A stretch of 57,520 nt of DNA from a virus, in the IMG/VR virus record IMGVR_UViG_3300025118_000016, positions 1 through 57,520 of that record; one strand, written 5' to 3'. The translations under genes and the position numbers were made by a program. The notes below the pieces were generated by a model that worked only from the letters and a program-made list of their open reading frames with translations, searched no databases and was not told the DNA's origin. Below, one piece after another: positions 9,016 to 18,086 of this stretch (position 1 is the stretch's first letter; the number at the start of each line of letters is the position of its first letter).

Positions 9016-9834
9016 TTAAGCAGCGAGAGTGGTTGCTACAGGATAAAGATTAGTTGTTGGAAGACCTAAAGTACCAAATTGATTTGCAGCTAGTTGCTGA
9101 TTTGCTATGCTATTCCGTCTCTTAGATACTGCATCAGCATACATATCAGCTATCTTTGCTTGGCCATAATCTGACTTAACAAAGTGATCCATCTGATTCA
9201 CATCGAGAAGATGACCTTGATATGCAGCTGCGGCACCATATCTCTGTGCCATTGCTAAATATTGGGCCATCTTACGTTGATCGCCAATTTGCGCTACTTT
9301 TCCTAAACCGATCCCAGCTAAATTACCAAGAAACGAATTTTTTAGAAGATGGTCAGAGTAGGCCTTCTTACTTTCTAAAGGAGCATTTGGATTATAACTT
9401 TCATTAGGCATCCAGGGTTGTACTCTCTTTCTAGTGCCTCCTATAGTCCCAGGCGCAGCGAGATTTCCAAATTGACCTATCTCCGGGCCTGCGCTCCATC
9501 TCTGTCCACGCTTATCCAAGTCCCAAGTACCTCCCCAAAGTGCCCCAATTGGAAGTCTTCCACCTTTACTGAACATATCAAGAGAGCCTTGAAATCCTCT
9601 AACGAATGGATTCGTAGAAGCACTTGCATCAATATACCTATTTAATCCGTGATGAAAAACAGCATTCTCTGGCGTAGGAGCGTAGTAATTACCGGAAGCA
9701 GCATCAAGAAGAGCGTTTGGATTTGGAATATAAGGTAAATTCTGATTCTGATTTAGGTACTGTTGTCCAGTCGTAGGAGTTAAAGGATCCAGACTCCCAA
9801 CATTTGTTCCTCTGTTTCTAATATTATTATTCAT
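9016..9834 (-). CDS. Virion-module protein, 272 aa, unknown
   Basis: 272 aa. The N-half is Asn/Pro/Gly-rich; the C-half is helical and Ala-rich (KMAQYLAMAQRYGAAAAYQG, then IADMYADAVSKRRNSIANQQ). It has no signal peptide. Same strand, 3 bp from the 268-aa gene. Ala-rich helices after a flexible head resemble internal ejection proteins of podoviruses, an inference from composition only. Confidence 0.62.
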   Translation of the reverse strand: MNNNIRNRGTNVGSLDPLTPTTGQQYLNQNQNLPYIPNPNALLDAASGNYYAPTPENAVFHHGLNRYIDASASTNPFVRGFQGSLDMFSKGGRLPIGALWGGTWDLDKRGQRWSAGPEIGQFGNLAAPGTIGGTRKRVQPWMPNESYNPNAPLESKKAYSDHLLKNSFLGNLAGIGLGKVAQIGDQRKMAQYLAMAQRYGAAAAYQGHLLDVNQMDHFVKSDYGQAKIADMYADAVSKRRNSIANQQLAANQFGTLGLPTTNLYPVATTLAA

Positions 9835-9837
9835 ACT

Positions 9838-10644
9838 TTAGAAGTACCTAAACATATTGCGCTGAGACATGGCATTACCCATAGCTATACCAGCATTTTG
9901 TGCAATATTAAGCCCAGACTGTTGAGAATTGAGACTCATCTGCTTAGCCATATCAATATTAGCTTTGAGCTGTTCTGCAGCAGCTTGACGTTCTAATTCA
10001 GCTTTCGCAACTCTTTCTGTTTGACCATAAAGAGCATTACCTAAAGTATTAATAACTGATGCGTCAGCCTGGGCGCCTAGCACTCGACCTAGACGTTGTG
10101 CACTCCCTTGTCCACCTGGAGCTAACTGATACCATATACCACCGTCAGGTCCAACCATTCGAGCAACCGTGCCAGCAGGTAATCCACCTAATGGATCTTG
10201 ATATGGACCAACCCCTTGTTGATTTAATAAATGTGCACCTGCACCTACAACATTCTGACCCGTATTAGCAGCTATATTACTAGCAGCAGAAGCAACCTCT
10301 GGTGTAACATCTCCTCCTCCCTGTCGGGATAATAAACCTATACCAGCTAAAGGTACTCCAACTTGAGCTAGATTTTGAGCTAGATGAGGATTCATACCAA
10401 GACGTGATAAAGCAGCTCCTGATTTAGCCATCGCCCAGTTTTGTCCTGGAAGAGGTGTTGCACCTACAAGACCACCAATGAGACCTCCTTTTAATCTATT
10501 TCCCAACCCACCATCAGATGTCATTGCTCCTAAACCGAAACCAAGTCCTCCTCGGACTTTTTCATTACCTAGAAGTCGTGCTCCTTTCTGTAACCAAGGT
10601 AGTGATTTTACGGTCCCTACTTGTGCAAGTCTAAGTAAGCTCAT
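9838..10644 (-). CDS. Gly/Ala-rich internal virion protein candidate, 268 aa
   Basis: 268 aa. Residues 30-110 are Gly/Leu/Ala-rich amphipathic segments (GGLGFGLGAM, GGLIGGLVGATPLPGQ, VGVPLAGIGLL) that could enter membranes. Residues 205-250 are a helix rich in Ala, Glu and Gln (TERVAKAELERQAAAEQLK). This pairing, a membrane-active half with a helical tail, is reminiscent of T7 gp14-type ejection proteins. It is followed within 3 bp by the 272-aa gene. No direct homology is claimed. Confidence 0.62.
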   Translation of the reverse strand: MSLLRLAQVGTVKSLPWLQKGARLLGNEKVRGGLGFGLGAMTSDGGLGNRLKGGLIGGLVGATPLPGQNWAMAKSGAALSRLGMNPHLAQNLAQVGVPLAGIGLLSRQGGGDVTPEVASAASNIAANTGQNVVGAGAHLLNQQGVGPYQDPLGGLPAGTVARMVGPDGGIWYQLAPGGQGSAQRLGRVLGAQADASVINTLGNALYGQTERVAKAELERQAAAEQLKANIDMAKQMSLNSQQSGLNIAQNAGIAMGNAMSQRNMFRYF

Positions 10645-10687
10645 CTAACTAAATTCTAAATACTTATATTCAATTATTTTAAGTGCT

Positions 10688-10909
10688 CTAACTCTTCGCC
10701 AAAATCTCTTCTCTAGCTAGAGATACATAATTCCTCAAAACATTTAAATCAAGCATCAAAACTCCATCTACTTCATGTACAGCTTCAGGAATAATTTGTT
10801 GTACTTGTTGAGCAGAAAAACCAGCTCTTAATGATTGACTAGGATCCAATCCGGAACTATACCGAAATTGAATAGGTTCAAGTTGTTTTAACTTTTCAAG
10901 CGCACTCAC
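10688..10909 (-). CDS. C-terminal half of a split S74-type chaperone module
   Basis: 73 aa starting at GTG: SALEKLKQLEPIQFRY, then LRAGFSAQQVQQIIPEAVHE and a helical end LRNYVSLAREEILA. This matches the C-terminal part of the intramolecular chaperone (peptidase S74) domain, which trimerises and releases itself from phage fibres. The N-terminal part, CDIRLKTDIAPLEN, ends the preceding 202-aa gene in another frame. The two frames overlap by 14 nt, so either the GTG restarts translation, a +1 shift joins them at GCT-TGA, or the gene is broken. Confidence 0.72.
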   Translation of the reverse strand: MSALEKLKQLEPIQFRYSSGLDPSQSLRAGFSAQQVQQIIPEAVHEVDGVLMLDLNVLRNYVSLAREEILAKS

Positions 10910-11504
10910 GAATCTCTTTTACGAAGAATGCTATGTCAGCTAATGCATCATTAACTTCAGTATTTTCTAATGGTGCAATATCAGTCTTAAGACGAATATC
11001 ACACATAGCTCCAATTGCAGCAGGCGCAACGGCCTTTACAAAATCACCAAACCATTCTCCAAAGGATACTGAAGGCTTCCAAGATGCTGTCGGACCAAGA
11101 CTAAATGGTTTTTCCTCTGGCGTATATAGTCCACTAGTAGACGTCATGGGATCAGAATCAGAAAATGGAGTAAATCTCTGCGAAGCTCCACCGCCCTGTC
11201 CACCGAATAATCCGCTACCTCCTGGAATGAGATCCGGTCCACCGCCGCCACCGCCGCCGCCGCCAGAACTGCCGCCACCGCCGCCGCTTTGTTGTCTACG
11301 CCCTTGTGCAGCGTTATAAGCTGAGGACCAGGATGAATTCCCGGCGCCAATCGCGGCCCAGGGGGCGCTGGCTTGCGCAAGATCAGCCGCAGTCGGTGAG
11401 ATGGCAAAAGGATTTCCACCACTGAACCCGCCAAAACCTCCTGGAGGGCTACTACCGAAACCTCCAGAAGCTGTTCCAATATTAACAGCTGTTCCAAAAT
11501 CCAT
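10896..11504 (-). CDS. Gly-rich virion protein ending in the start of an S74 domain
   Basis: 202 aa. Residues 10-110 are Gly/Ser/Pro-rich with a poly-Gly stretch around residue 75-90; the C-terminus CDIRLKTDIAPLENTEV is the signature opening of an S74 intramolecular chaperone domain. It stops 14 nt into the downstream frame, which carries the rest of that domain. The locally high GC over the poly-Gly segment (11,236-11,300) comes from the GGN codons. Confidence 0.7.
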   Translation of the reverse strand: MDFGTAVNIGTASGGFGSSPPGGFGGFSGGNPFAISPTAADLAQASAPWAAIGAGNSSWSSAYNAAQGRRQQSGGGGGSSGGGGGGGGGPDLIPGGSGLFGGQGGGASQRFTPFSDSDPMTSTSGLYTPEEKPFSLGPTASWKPSVSFGEWFGDFVKAVAPAAIGAMCDIRLKTDIAPLENTEVNDALADIAFFVKEIRECA

Positions 11505-11556
11505 CGCTAACTAAGTACTTTCATTACTTATTTACTTATTATACGAGTACTCAAAG

Positions 11557-12456
11557 TTAGAAATATTGAGGCCGGTTGTTATACAATTTATCAACCATTG
11601 AATTAACATCATAAGCACCACCCCATGTGCCCTGCACTCCTGGTGTTCGAGCTTCTTGTCTAGCATCTTGTAATGCCATCTTATGTTTAAACTTTTGCTC
11701 TTCTAACTCATGTCGATATTGAGCAGCAACACGGGCAGATTCAACACTCGGATTGTAGTTATCATCATATCCACCACGTACAGGAGTAACAGGAGCTGCA
11801 TAAACAGAACGAGGTTTACCTCCTTGAGCAAAACTATGCAAGAAAGCACCTGCTGCTAAAGGCGTTCCAATACCAATCGTTGTTCCAACAGCTCGAGCAG
11901 TATTTTCTGGATTGTCATAAAGCATCTGAGCCCACTCCATACCCGCTGGTGCGACAGGATCGTGCCCTAAACTTCCACGACCTGGCTCAGATGTATAAGG
12001 TGTTGACGTTCCTTTACTAACTCTAGCTGCATATTTTGGATCCCTTCCACTACCAGGTACTTCCCTAATAGTTGTTTCAAGAGATTCTTCTCCAGGATAG
12101 GGTGCTAGTGGATTTAAGAATGGATCTACTGGACGTGCATTCGCTAATTGTCGTCCACTTTTGCTATTCATTAAATAGCCACTATTTGCTTGTAGCCCTC
12201 TAGCATTGACCCCAGCTTCAATATCCGTTAGATGATCATAAACTGCACGAGCCGGTGCCTCAGCCACATTTGACCAATATCCTTGCATCACATCTCCTAA
12301 CCACTTCCTACCTCTATTAAGTGCCTCACCACCAGTCGTAATTACATCAGGAGGAAGACTAGTTACAGCACTCATAACATTTTGTGGAGTAGGCTGGTGC
12401 CAAGCTTTCCCTATCTCTCTCCCAGCTCTAATTAGTTCTTCATTAACTAGTGGCAT
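11557..12456 (-). CDS. Virion-module protein, 299 aa, unknown
   Basis: 299 aa; helical N-terminus (VNEELIRAGREIGKAWHQP), a Pro/Gly/Asn-rich centre, a hydrophobic patch (AVGTTIGIGTPLAAGAFLHS) and a charged helix (YRHELEEQKFKHKMALQDAR) before the end. Its ATG overlaps the stop of the upstream gene (TAATG), indicating coupling. Unknown family; composition and position suggest a minor structural or ejection protein. Confidence 0.62.
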   Translation of the reverse strand: MPLVNEELIRAGREIGKAWHQPTPQNVMSAVTSLPPDVITTGGEALNRGRKWLGDVMQGYWSNVAEAPARAVYDHLTDIEAGVNARGLQANSGYLMNSKSGRQLANARPVDPFLNPLAPYPGEESLETTIREVPGSGRDPKYAARVSKGTSTPYTSEPGRGSLGHDPVAPAGMEWAQMLYDNPENTARAVGTTIGIGTPLAAGAFLHSFAQGGKPRSVYAAPVTPVRGGYDDNYNPSVESARVAAQYRHELEEQKFKHKMALQDARQEARTPGVQGTWGGAYDVNSMVDKLYNNRPQYF

Positions 12457-13001
12457 TAAACTGCTACTCCTTGACTTGGGAAGGTCCCTTCAACATTAGG
12501 ATCTTTATCAGCATCCCCAGCTGCTGCTGGTTCTGAGAATATCCTACCAATAGTCGTAGGCCCACTAACAAAATCTAATGGATCCACTAAAAGAGACTTA
12601 TAATAAGCATTATAAAACCTGTCTACGTCAGGAAAGTCAGGACGTTTTTCTAAACTAAATGCACCAACATTTGGATTAGGCCAACTCTCCTTAGCAAGAG
12701 CCATTAACTTCGTTTCTGCGAAATCTGATTCTCTAAATCCTTTCTCATCTGGTGTTATAAATGATCGTCCATCACGATGAAATTCATCATCTAAAGGTGG
12801 GTTAGTGTCAAGTAATTCTGCTTTCCATCCATAGCTACCCGTATTCGGATCTTTCGCAAAGTATGTATCTCTACTTAAAGCTCCTGCGTCTGCAAAAGGA
12901 TTTACTGCAATCTTTTTATCACTAGAGGTAAGAGTCTCATTCTTACTTTTAGCAGCATCTGTAAAAGCTGCAAGATTATCAACGAGTTGTACGCCAGGCA
13001 T
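12456..13001 (-). CDS. Virion-module protein, 181 aa, unknown
   Basis: The start was set at the ATG at 13,001 (MPGVQLVDN) because GGAGGT lies 6 nt upstream; a longer in-frame start at 13,019 would bury that SD and overlap the previous gene. The protein is Asp/Pro/Phe-rich and soluble, without recognisable motifs. Coupled downstream by TAATG to the 299-aa gene. Confidence 0.65.
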   Translation of the reverse strand: MPGVQLVDNLAAFTDAAKSKNETLTSSDKKIAVNPFADAGALSRDTYFAKDPNTGSYGWKAELLDTNPPLDDEFHRDGRSFITPDEKGFRESDFAETKLMALAKESWPNPNVGAFSLEKRPDFPDVDRFYNAYYKSLLVDPLDFVSGPTTIGRIFSEPAAAGDADKDPNVEGTFPSQGVAV

Positions 13002-13003
13002 AA

Positions 13004-13186
13004 CTATACCTCCCACCAAAGAGGAGTTTCTTCCGCTGCTGTTGAAACACGTTCAGCATAAGCAGAAACAGGCAAAGATTCATCTCTTAGCCCATCTATA
13101 CCACCAATTGGCATCATAAATTCAGTATGGTCACCTAGAACTACTTTATCGCCAGGGAGCTTTGGTTCCGCAGAGTTATACATCAT
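13004..13186 (-). CDS. Small virion-module protein, 60 aa
   Basis: Start chosen at the MM pair (13,186) because this ATG overlaps the stop of the 815-aa gene (GATGATGTATAA); a longer frame to 13,294 would lie entirely inside that gene. Sequence: MMYNSAEPKLPGDKVV then EFMMPIGGIDGLRDESLP and an acidic/Trp end. Unknown function; coupled in the operon. Confidence 0.58.
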   Translation of the reverse strand: MMYNSAEPKLPGDKVVLGDHTEFMMPIGGIDGLRDESLPVSAYAERVSTAAEETPLWWEV

Positions 13187-15623
13187 CCCGATTTGCGATA
13201 CGGCCACCAAGTCTTTTAGCTTCTTCTTTAGCTTCAAACGCTGCAATTTCCTCTGGGGTAAGCTGCTCAGTAGCACCTTGAACATATCTACCAAGTATTT
13301 GTAGTGGATTCATAGGTTCAGCATCATCAGGTGATTGATACTGTATCGCACCAGAACCACTACCCGCGTAGCCAGTGCTCCCACCACCTGCTCCTCTCTT
13401 TCCAGTTTCCCAATTAATTCCTGTTGTTCGTCTATCAACCTTTGCTGCTCTATCATCCTGGAAAAATTCAGAGTTACGATCTCTTAGTCCCGCACGGAAT
13501 TCTGCTTTCTCCCTAACAGAAGGTCTCTTTCCACCAGCCCAAGTTCTGACATTGACTGGCTCCCGATAAGCACCTGTCGTTCCAATATCAGTCCGTATCC
13601 AATCATCATCAGGTGTCAATGAACCTGGCTGATTCTCCATAGCAGCTAAGACCACCTGATCTTTAGCTCTTTGAATAAGACGTGAAGGAGCATTATCCTG
13701 CTCAAGAGGACCAATATCAGGATGATCATTAAGCCGTCTTCCAGGAACTACAACCCCTGTTTCCCTAGTCGTTGGTAAAACAGATTCTGAAATTGCTCTT
13801 ACTTTTGCATCGATATTAAACTGTTGATCTGCTGATGTTTGTAAAGCAGCTAAATTACGCTGAATACCATCTAAAGCATTATCTAACCCAGGGGATATTA
13901 CATTACGATTGAATTCCCTACCAGCAGGTACCAACACATTCGTATGGTAACCAGTTACAGCAGTACCTAATCTTCTACCACCAGGAACTAAAACATTTTC
14001 ATGGAACTGTCGGCCCCCTGGAACTAAAACATTTCCATGGAATCCAGCAGCAGCTCTACCAGCTGGGACAAGAACCCGATTATGGAATGGAGCAACAGCT
14101 TTACCTGCTTTTATTCCAACTTTAGCTAAATCTTTCGCTGCACCTCCTACAAGTAATCCAGCACCTAAACCTATTCCTTCTGCAGCTGTAACTCCACCAG
14201 CATTCACAAGATCTGCAACAAGTGGATGTGAACTCAGAAAACTAGAGCCTGCCTGAGCGATTGTTGGTATAACTTGACCAGTATAAGGAATATTCCAACC
14301 GCCAACACTTCCTATCGCATCTCTAACTTGACCTAATGGGCCAGTTACAGCACTAACTCCAGGAAGATTAAAGATGCCTTGAGTAGCCCCCGGATTAAAT
14401 CCACTCCCAACAGCTCTTCCACCTTGGGGACCTAATCCTAGACCTCTACCTGCAATCATGAGTCCAAGATCACGAGCAGCTGCTTTCTCTTTTTGAGCAC
14501 CAAAAGGCTCTTGATTTATTCTTCGAATAAGAGTTCCTGTATCCTGCCGCGCTCTATCTCCAGCTCTGGCTAAAGCTCTACCAAAAGCCCCTTTAGGTTG
14601 TGCGGAAACAGTTCCTTCAACTCTTTGTACCGCTGGATCATCTGCAGGAACAACGGTAGGCTGTGTAACCTCGTCTACAAAATCATCGACTCTACCCACT
14701 ACATCTTTTCTGCCAGTAAGAGCTTTCTGCCCAGCTTGAGGAGGCACGCCACTTACGTAGTCATTATAAGTTTGATTAGAACCAGTACCAACTCTCTCAT
14801 CCTCCCATGGATCGTCAAGAATCTGAGGTGGATTCTTAGACTGGGGTGGAGGAGATGGATTCTTAGACTGGGGTGGAGGAGATGATGGTGGTGGAGATGA
14901 TGGTGGTGGAGATGACTGTCGTCTCTCATAAAAATCGTCTGTACCAATAGCTCGTTGAGTTGAATCGTCAGCAATCCTGTTCGACTGACGACTGTAATAA
15001 CCTTGCTTTGGTAAATCTTCATGCGATCTCTCTTCCAAAGGTTGTCCTTCGTCATAATCCATAATCCAATGCTCGTTTCGAGCAAGCCAGTTATCAACAT
15101 CATTTCTAATTGGACTTTGATCAACTATTTGAACACTTCCATCAGGATTTGAAGGTAATGCGTCCCCTATTACCTGAGTAACCCCTTCTTTAGGAATAAA
15201 AGGACTTCTTTCAGTTCCAGTTCTAGTTTTAGCAATAAAAGGAGCTCTGTCAGCGACTTCATTAGCTATTGCACCCACCCCAGATGCTACCTCCTCTACC
15301 TCCTCAGGATAGAAAGGTGCCCTTTTAATAGCACCAGCTACATTCTCTACTGCCTGTGCTGCTTGACCAACACCTTTTTTATTAAAACCACCCGCTAAAG
15401 CGTTAGCAGCAACTAATGCACCCCCAACAGTAGCCGCTTTACTTAGAAAATCTGCTCCTTGCTGTATAAAAGTTGGTTCTGACTGCTGATAACCTCTATT
15501 TTGGACAAAATTATAGACCTCAGGGGTCATTTGCATCCGTTCTTGCGGATTTCTAGGGATTGGACGACCTGTTGTACGCGAATATAACTCAAAATCAGCA
15601 GGAGAGGCTAACACTTTACTCAA
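13176..15623 (-). CDS. Large virion protein with FHxNVLVPxGR repeats, 815 aa
   Basis: 815 aa, the largest gene of the minus block and the first after the control region. Features in order: a short helical start with TTG or GTG start codon; a hydrophobic Ala/Gly stretch near 60-75; a Pro/Ser-rich linker near 235-265 (PPPSSPPPQ units); Gly/Ala-rich amphipathic helices near 385-500; five repeats of FHxNVLVPxGR near 505-575; and a charged C-terminus. The mix of membrane-active and repeat segments suggests an internal virion or ejection protein. No enzyme motif was seen. Confidence 0.7.
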   Translation of the reverse strand: MSKVLASPADFELYSRTTGRPIPRNPQERMQMTPEVYNFVQNRGYQQSEPTFIQQGADFLSKAATVGGALVAANALAGGFNKKGVGQAAQAVENVAGAIKRAPFYPEEVEEVASGVGAIANEVADRAPFIAKTRTGTERSPFIPKEGVTQVIGDALPSNPDGSVQIVDQSPIRNDVDNWLARNEHWIMDYDEGQPLEERSHEDLPKQGYYSRQSNRIADDSTQRAIGTDDFYERRQSSPPPSSPPPSSPPPQSKNPSPPPQSKNPPQILDDPWEDERVGTGSNQTYNDYVSGVPPQAGQKALTGRKDVVGRVDDFVDEVTQPTVVPADDPAVQRVEGTVSAQPKGAFGRALARAGDRARQDTGTLIRRINQEPFGAQKEKAAARDLGLMIAGRGLGLGPQGGRAVGSGFNPGATQGIFNLPGVSAVTGPLGQVRDAIGSVGGWNIPYTGQVIPTIAQAGSSFLSSHPLVADLVNAGGVTAAEGIGLGAGLLVGGAAKDLAKVGIKAGKAVAPFHNRVLVPAGRAAAGFHGNVLVPGGRQFHENVLVPGGRRLGTAVTGYHTNVLVPAGREFNRNVISPGLDNALDGIQRNLAALQTSADQQFNIDAKVRAISESVLPTTRETGVVVPGRRLNDHPDIGPLEQDNAPSRLIQRAKDQVVLAAMENQPGSLTPDDDWIRTDIGTTGAYREPVNVRTWAGGKRPSVREKAEFRAGLRDRNSEFFQDDRAAKVDRRTTGINWETGKRGAGGGSTGYAGSGSGAIQYQSPDDAEPMNPLQILGRYVQGATEQLTPEEIAAFEAKEEAKRLGGRIANRDDV

Positions 15624-16511
15624 AAACTACAGATATAAACCTAATTTTAAGGCGAGTACATTTGCTAAACCCCTTAGCCCCCTACCTCCTCTTAAAAATA
15701 GCCAATTTTGGGAAAAAAAAATTTGAGGTGTCTGGCGCAGCCCGGGTAGGATTGCAAGTTTTAACAAAAAAAAGAAACTATATGTAACAATCAGACACAT
15801 GTGCCGCTGTCAAGGGCGCGTTACACTTTGAAACACTCCGACACAGTGGAATGCTGAGTATTTATACCTATATCTACTGAAAGTAGTAGTACAAACGAAC
15901 CACGAGCACAAATAGCAGTACAAATACACCACGATGAGTAGTAGTTGTTATTTTTTCGCATTTTTATCTGTAAATGTGGCTTATACCCTGTGTTGCAACT
16001 AGAATTAAACGTTTTTCATGCTTTACATAGGTTAATAGTTGGTCCTGCGTATCTGCATTAGACACAGTTACGCAAGATTGAGGCAAATTCTCAATAATTT
16101 CTTCTTGTTGAGAATGAATCTGATGTTTATTGATAATGATTCTCAACAGTAGCTGCTGCTTATTGCAAATGATTCTCAATAAGGAAGCTGCTGCATTGTG
16201 CCTCAAGTAGGTATTATTGCTTAGAGTGCTGAATAGGGTCAAATTAGGGCCGAAATAGGTCTTTTTACCCACTTATACCGTTGGTTTTGCGCCATGTTTT
16301 CCGGATTACAAGGGTCAGGGCTGCCAGATCTACAGATACAAGGATAGAATCCTGTCGTACCAAGGGCGGCAGAGCATGTGGAAATTCGATTGGCTAGATA
16401 TTGCACACCTTAGAGCAGAATTACATCATTTTGTTAAGCTTATGGAAGTTGGTCATTGCTTCCATAAGGCCGCAGTTCTACAATTGCCAGCAAGCACGCA
16501 CACCGCAGCCA
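15624..16511. other. Divergent control region, no convincing gene
   Basis: 888 bp between the leftward virion module and the rightward early module. It contains an A-run, a GC-rich patch (15,740-15,750), a cacatgtg palindrome near 15,797, two related direct repeats (AGTACAAACGAACCACGA and AGTACAAATACACCACGA, about 15,888-15,935), a CTACT/AGTAG hairpin near 15,875, four Fur-like inverted repeats (16,078-16,178), and a GGAT/ATCC hairpin near 16,344. A 102-codon minus frame at 15,964-16,272 is made of these repeats and looks spurious. The region likely holds divergent promoters and possibly a replication origin. Confidence 0.6.
16078..16178. promoter_or_regulatory. Cluster of four Fur-box-like inverted repeats
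   Basis: Sites: 16,078-16,094 TTGAGGCAAATTCTCAA; 16,109-16,123 TGAGAATGAATCTGA; 16,131-16,145 TGATAATGATTCTCA; 16,164-16,178 TGCAAATGATTCTCA. Each matches the 7-1-7 palindrome TGAGAATgATTCTCA, which is close to bacterial Fur operators, with one to four mismatches. Centres are 22-33 bp apart. The position in the divergent control region suggests an operator array for host Fur or a phage repressor. Confidence 0.5.
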
Positions 16512-17402
16512 ATGAACCTTACAGAGTTTAGAAAGACCTATAAGCTCAACTCTTCAAACTTCCTAACCTTGACTAATCCAAAGGTCTTGAAGTCTGACAA
16601 GATCGCACCAACTGCTGTCTTGATGCTTAAGCCAACTGCCCTTGCATGTCCCGCCGCTGGCTCATGCCGCAAGATCTGCCTAAACACTGCGGGTAATCCA
16701 ATTTATTTGAAAGGCAAGATTGCATGTAGAACTAGAAGAGATAAGGCACTAAGAGAAGAGACAAACACTTTCTACAATATGTTAATCATTGAACTTTTAA
16801 GGTTCTATTCAAAGCATAGAGAACATGAGCAACTAGGTGCAAGGCTTAACGGTGTTTCAGACTATGCATGGGAAAAGGATTTTATAGATCCTTTATATAG
16901 TATCCCTTCAAGTGTCAATGTAACTGCTGAGACTGTCACCACAGTCAAGAAACAATTTAATATTTCAATCTTTCAAGGCGAAATAAATATCATTGAAGCT
17001 ATTTTGTGCGCTTTAGATGATGAGACAGGCCATAAGATAGGCCGCAAGCTTAGATTCTATGACTATACAAAGCGAATTGATAGAGATTTTGAACAGTGCA
17101 AGGCTCTTGATTATCATTTGACATTAAGCCACGGCTCAAAGTTTGATACTTTAGCTAAAGCGGAAGAGCTTGGTTTAAACTATGCCGCTGCATTCATTAA
17201 TAAACTACCTGAGACATTTATCTATAAGGGCAAAGAATACACAGTTATAAATGGAGACCTTACAGACTGGAGACCTAGCGATAAATCAGACAAGACATAT
17301 ATCGTAGGACTAGTAATGAAGCTAACGCCAGGGCAAACAGACACCGACCGCCAAGCATTCTGCATTAATGGCGTAACAACTAAAGAACTAGTGAGAGCTT
17401 AA
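16512..17402 (+). CDS. GP88-like protein
   Basis: 296 aa; the start MNLTEFRKTYKL at 16,512 was preferred over an upstream frame extension, which has no coding character. A Cys cluster, LACPAAGSCRKICLNTAG near residues 41-58, followed by CRTRRDKALREETNTFY, is characteristic of the phage and plasmid gene-product-88 family (role unknown; the Cys suggest metal binding). Later segments are VTAETVTTVKKQF and RFYDYTKRIDRDFEQ. It is the first gene of the rightward early block and about 0.33 kb from the Fur-like sites, so probably an immediate-early gene. Confidence 0.75.
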   Translation: MNLTEFRKTYKLNSSNFLTLTNPKVLKSDKIAPTAVLMLKPTALACPAAGSCRKICLNTAGNPIYLKGKIACRTRRDKALREETNTFYNMLIIELLRFYSKHREHEQLGARLNGVSDYAWEKDFIDPLYSIPSSVNVTAETVTTVKKQFNISIFQGEINIIEAILCALDDETGHKIGRKLRFYDYTKRIDRDFEQCKALDYHLTLSHGSKFDTLAKAEELGLNYAAAFINKLPETFIYKGKEYTVINGDLTDWRPSDKSDKTYIVGLVMKLTPGQTDTDRQAFCINGVTTKELVRA

Positions 17403-17404
17403 AC

Positions 17405-17548
17405 ATGAACTATACCCACAAAATCAGCTTTGAAGAGGCGCAGGAACTCCCAGACCTGATGCCAACAGAGGAGCAAGAGGAACGGGACCAATACGAGTGG
17501 GACAGCTATCTAGCTTCAATCCCTACACCCTACGAAAGGAACCGCTAA
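17405..17548 (+). CDS. Small protein, 47 aa
   Basis: Starts MNYTHKISFEEAQELP; acidic, with the segment EEQEERDQYEWDSYL, which recalls ERDEYSWRCGYDY in the 52-aa protein at 18,521 and KREIQEHRW at 18,948. Lies 2 bp after the GP88-like gene and couples to the next by TAATG. Confidence 0.62.
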   Translation: MNYTHKISFEEAQELPDLMPTEEQEERDQYEWDSYLASIPTPYERNR

Positions 17549-17922
17549 TGGAAACCATTAAAACCACTAGAGAACCATTAAAGAATGGTTATTGGTTACA
17601 TACATCCTATTACAAGGATGGATCAACCCATAGTTTCAAATTTATTAAATACTGGCACCCTTACGAGTTACGCCACACTTTCAGAGACTATGCGGCAAAT
17701 TCTCCTAAGTCTTACATCCGATTAGGTCAGAAATTAAACTCTATCGGGTTATGTATAGGTGATAACTATACAGACACATTAAAAGAGGTCTTAGATGGCA
17801 TAGAAAGATTTATTTCTATGAATGCTAAGCCATTTAGAAACGATGCCATAGACATAGACAAACGCACATTAAAACAGATCTATGACACTGCTAAGAACTT
17901 CAGAAACTACTTGGAGGATTAA
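17548..17922 (+). CDS. Early protein, 124 aa, unknown
   Basis: Start METIKTTREPL at 17,548, overlapping the stop of the previous gene (TAATG); a longer upstream extension has no support. Aromatic and basic protein (GYWLHTSYYKDGSTHSFKF, LRHTFRDYA). No family recognised. Confidence 0.65.
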   Translation: METIKTTREPLKNGYWLHTSYYKDGSTHSFKFIKYWHPYELRHTFRDYAANSPKSYIRLGQKLNSIGLCIGDNYTDTLKEVLDGIERFISMNAKPFRNDAIDIDKRTLKQIYDTAKNFRNYLED

Positions 17923-17924
17923 CC

Positions 17925-18086
17925 ATGACGACACCTAATGACACTCTTAAAGAAGACATTCTCGAAGCTCTTCTCAGTGATAAAGACTTTCAACATCAAT
18001 TGATCATGGGTAAATATGGCTACCACCCCGACGAAGTAACAGCCAGAGTCAACACCAAAATTGACGAGCTTATTCAATCGTCTTAA
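17925..18086 (+). CDS. Small protein, 53 aa
   Basis: ATG at 17,925 with GGAGG 9 nt upstream. MTTPNDTLKEDILEALLS then YGYHPDEVTARVNTKID: two helices around a Tyr/His/Pro turn, a compact helical or HTH-like shape. Function unknown. Confidence 0.62.
   Translation: MTTPNDTLKEDILEALLSDKDFQHQLIMGKYGYHPDEVTARVNTKIDELIQSS

Noticed and set aside
15964-16272. 102-codon minus-strand open frame in the control region
   Set aside because: It consists mostly of the Fur-like repeats and has no native-looking composition, SD or neighbours.
16378-16391. 14-bp GTGGAAATTCGATT shared with 34,168-34,181
   Set aside because: In a 57-kb sequence several 14-mer matches are expected by chance, and no extension or att-like context is seen.
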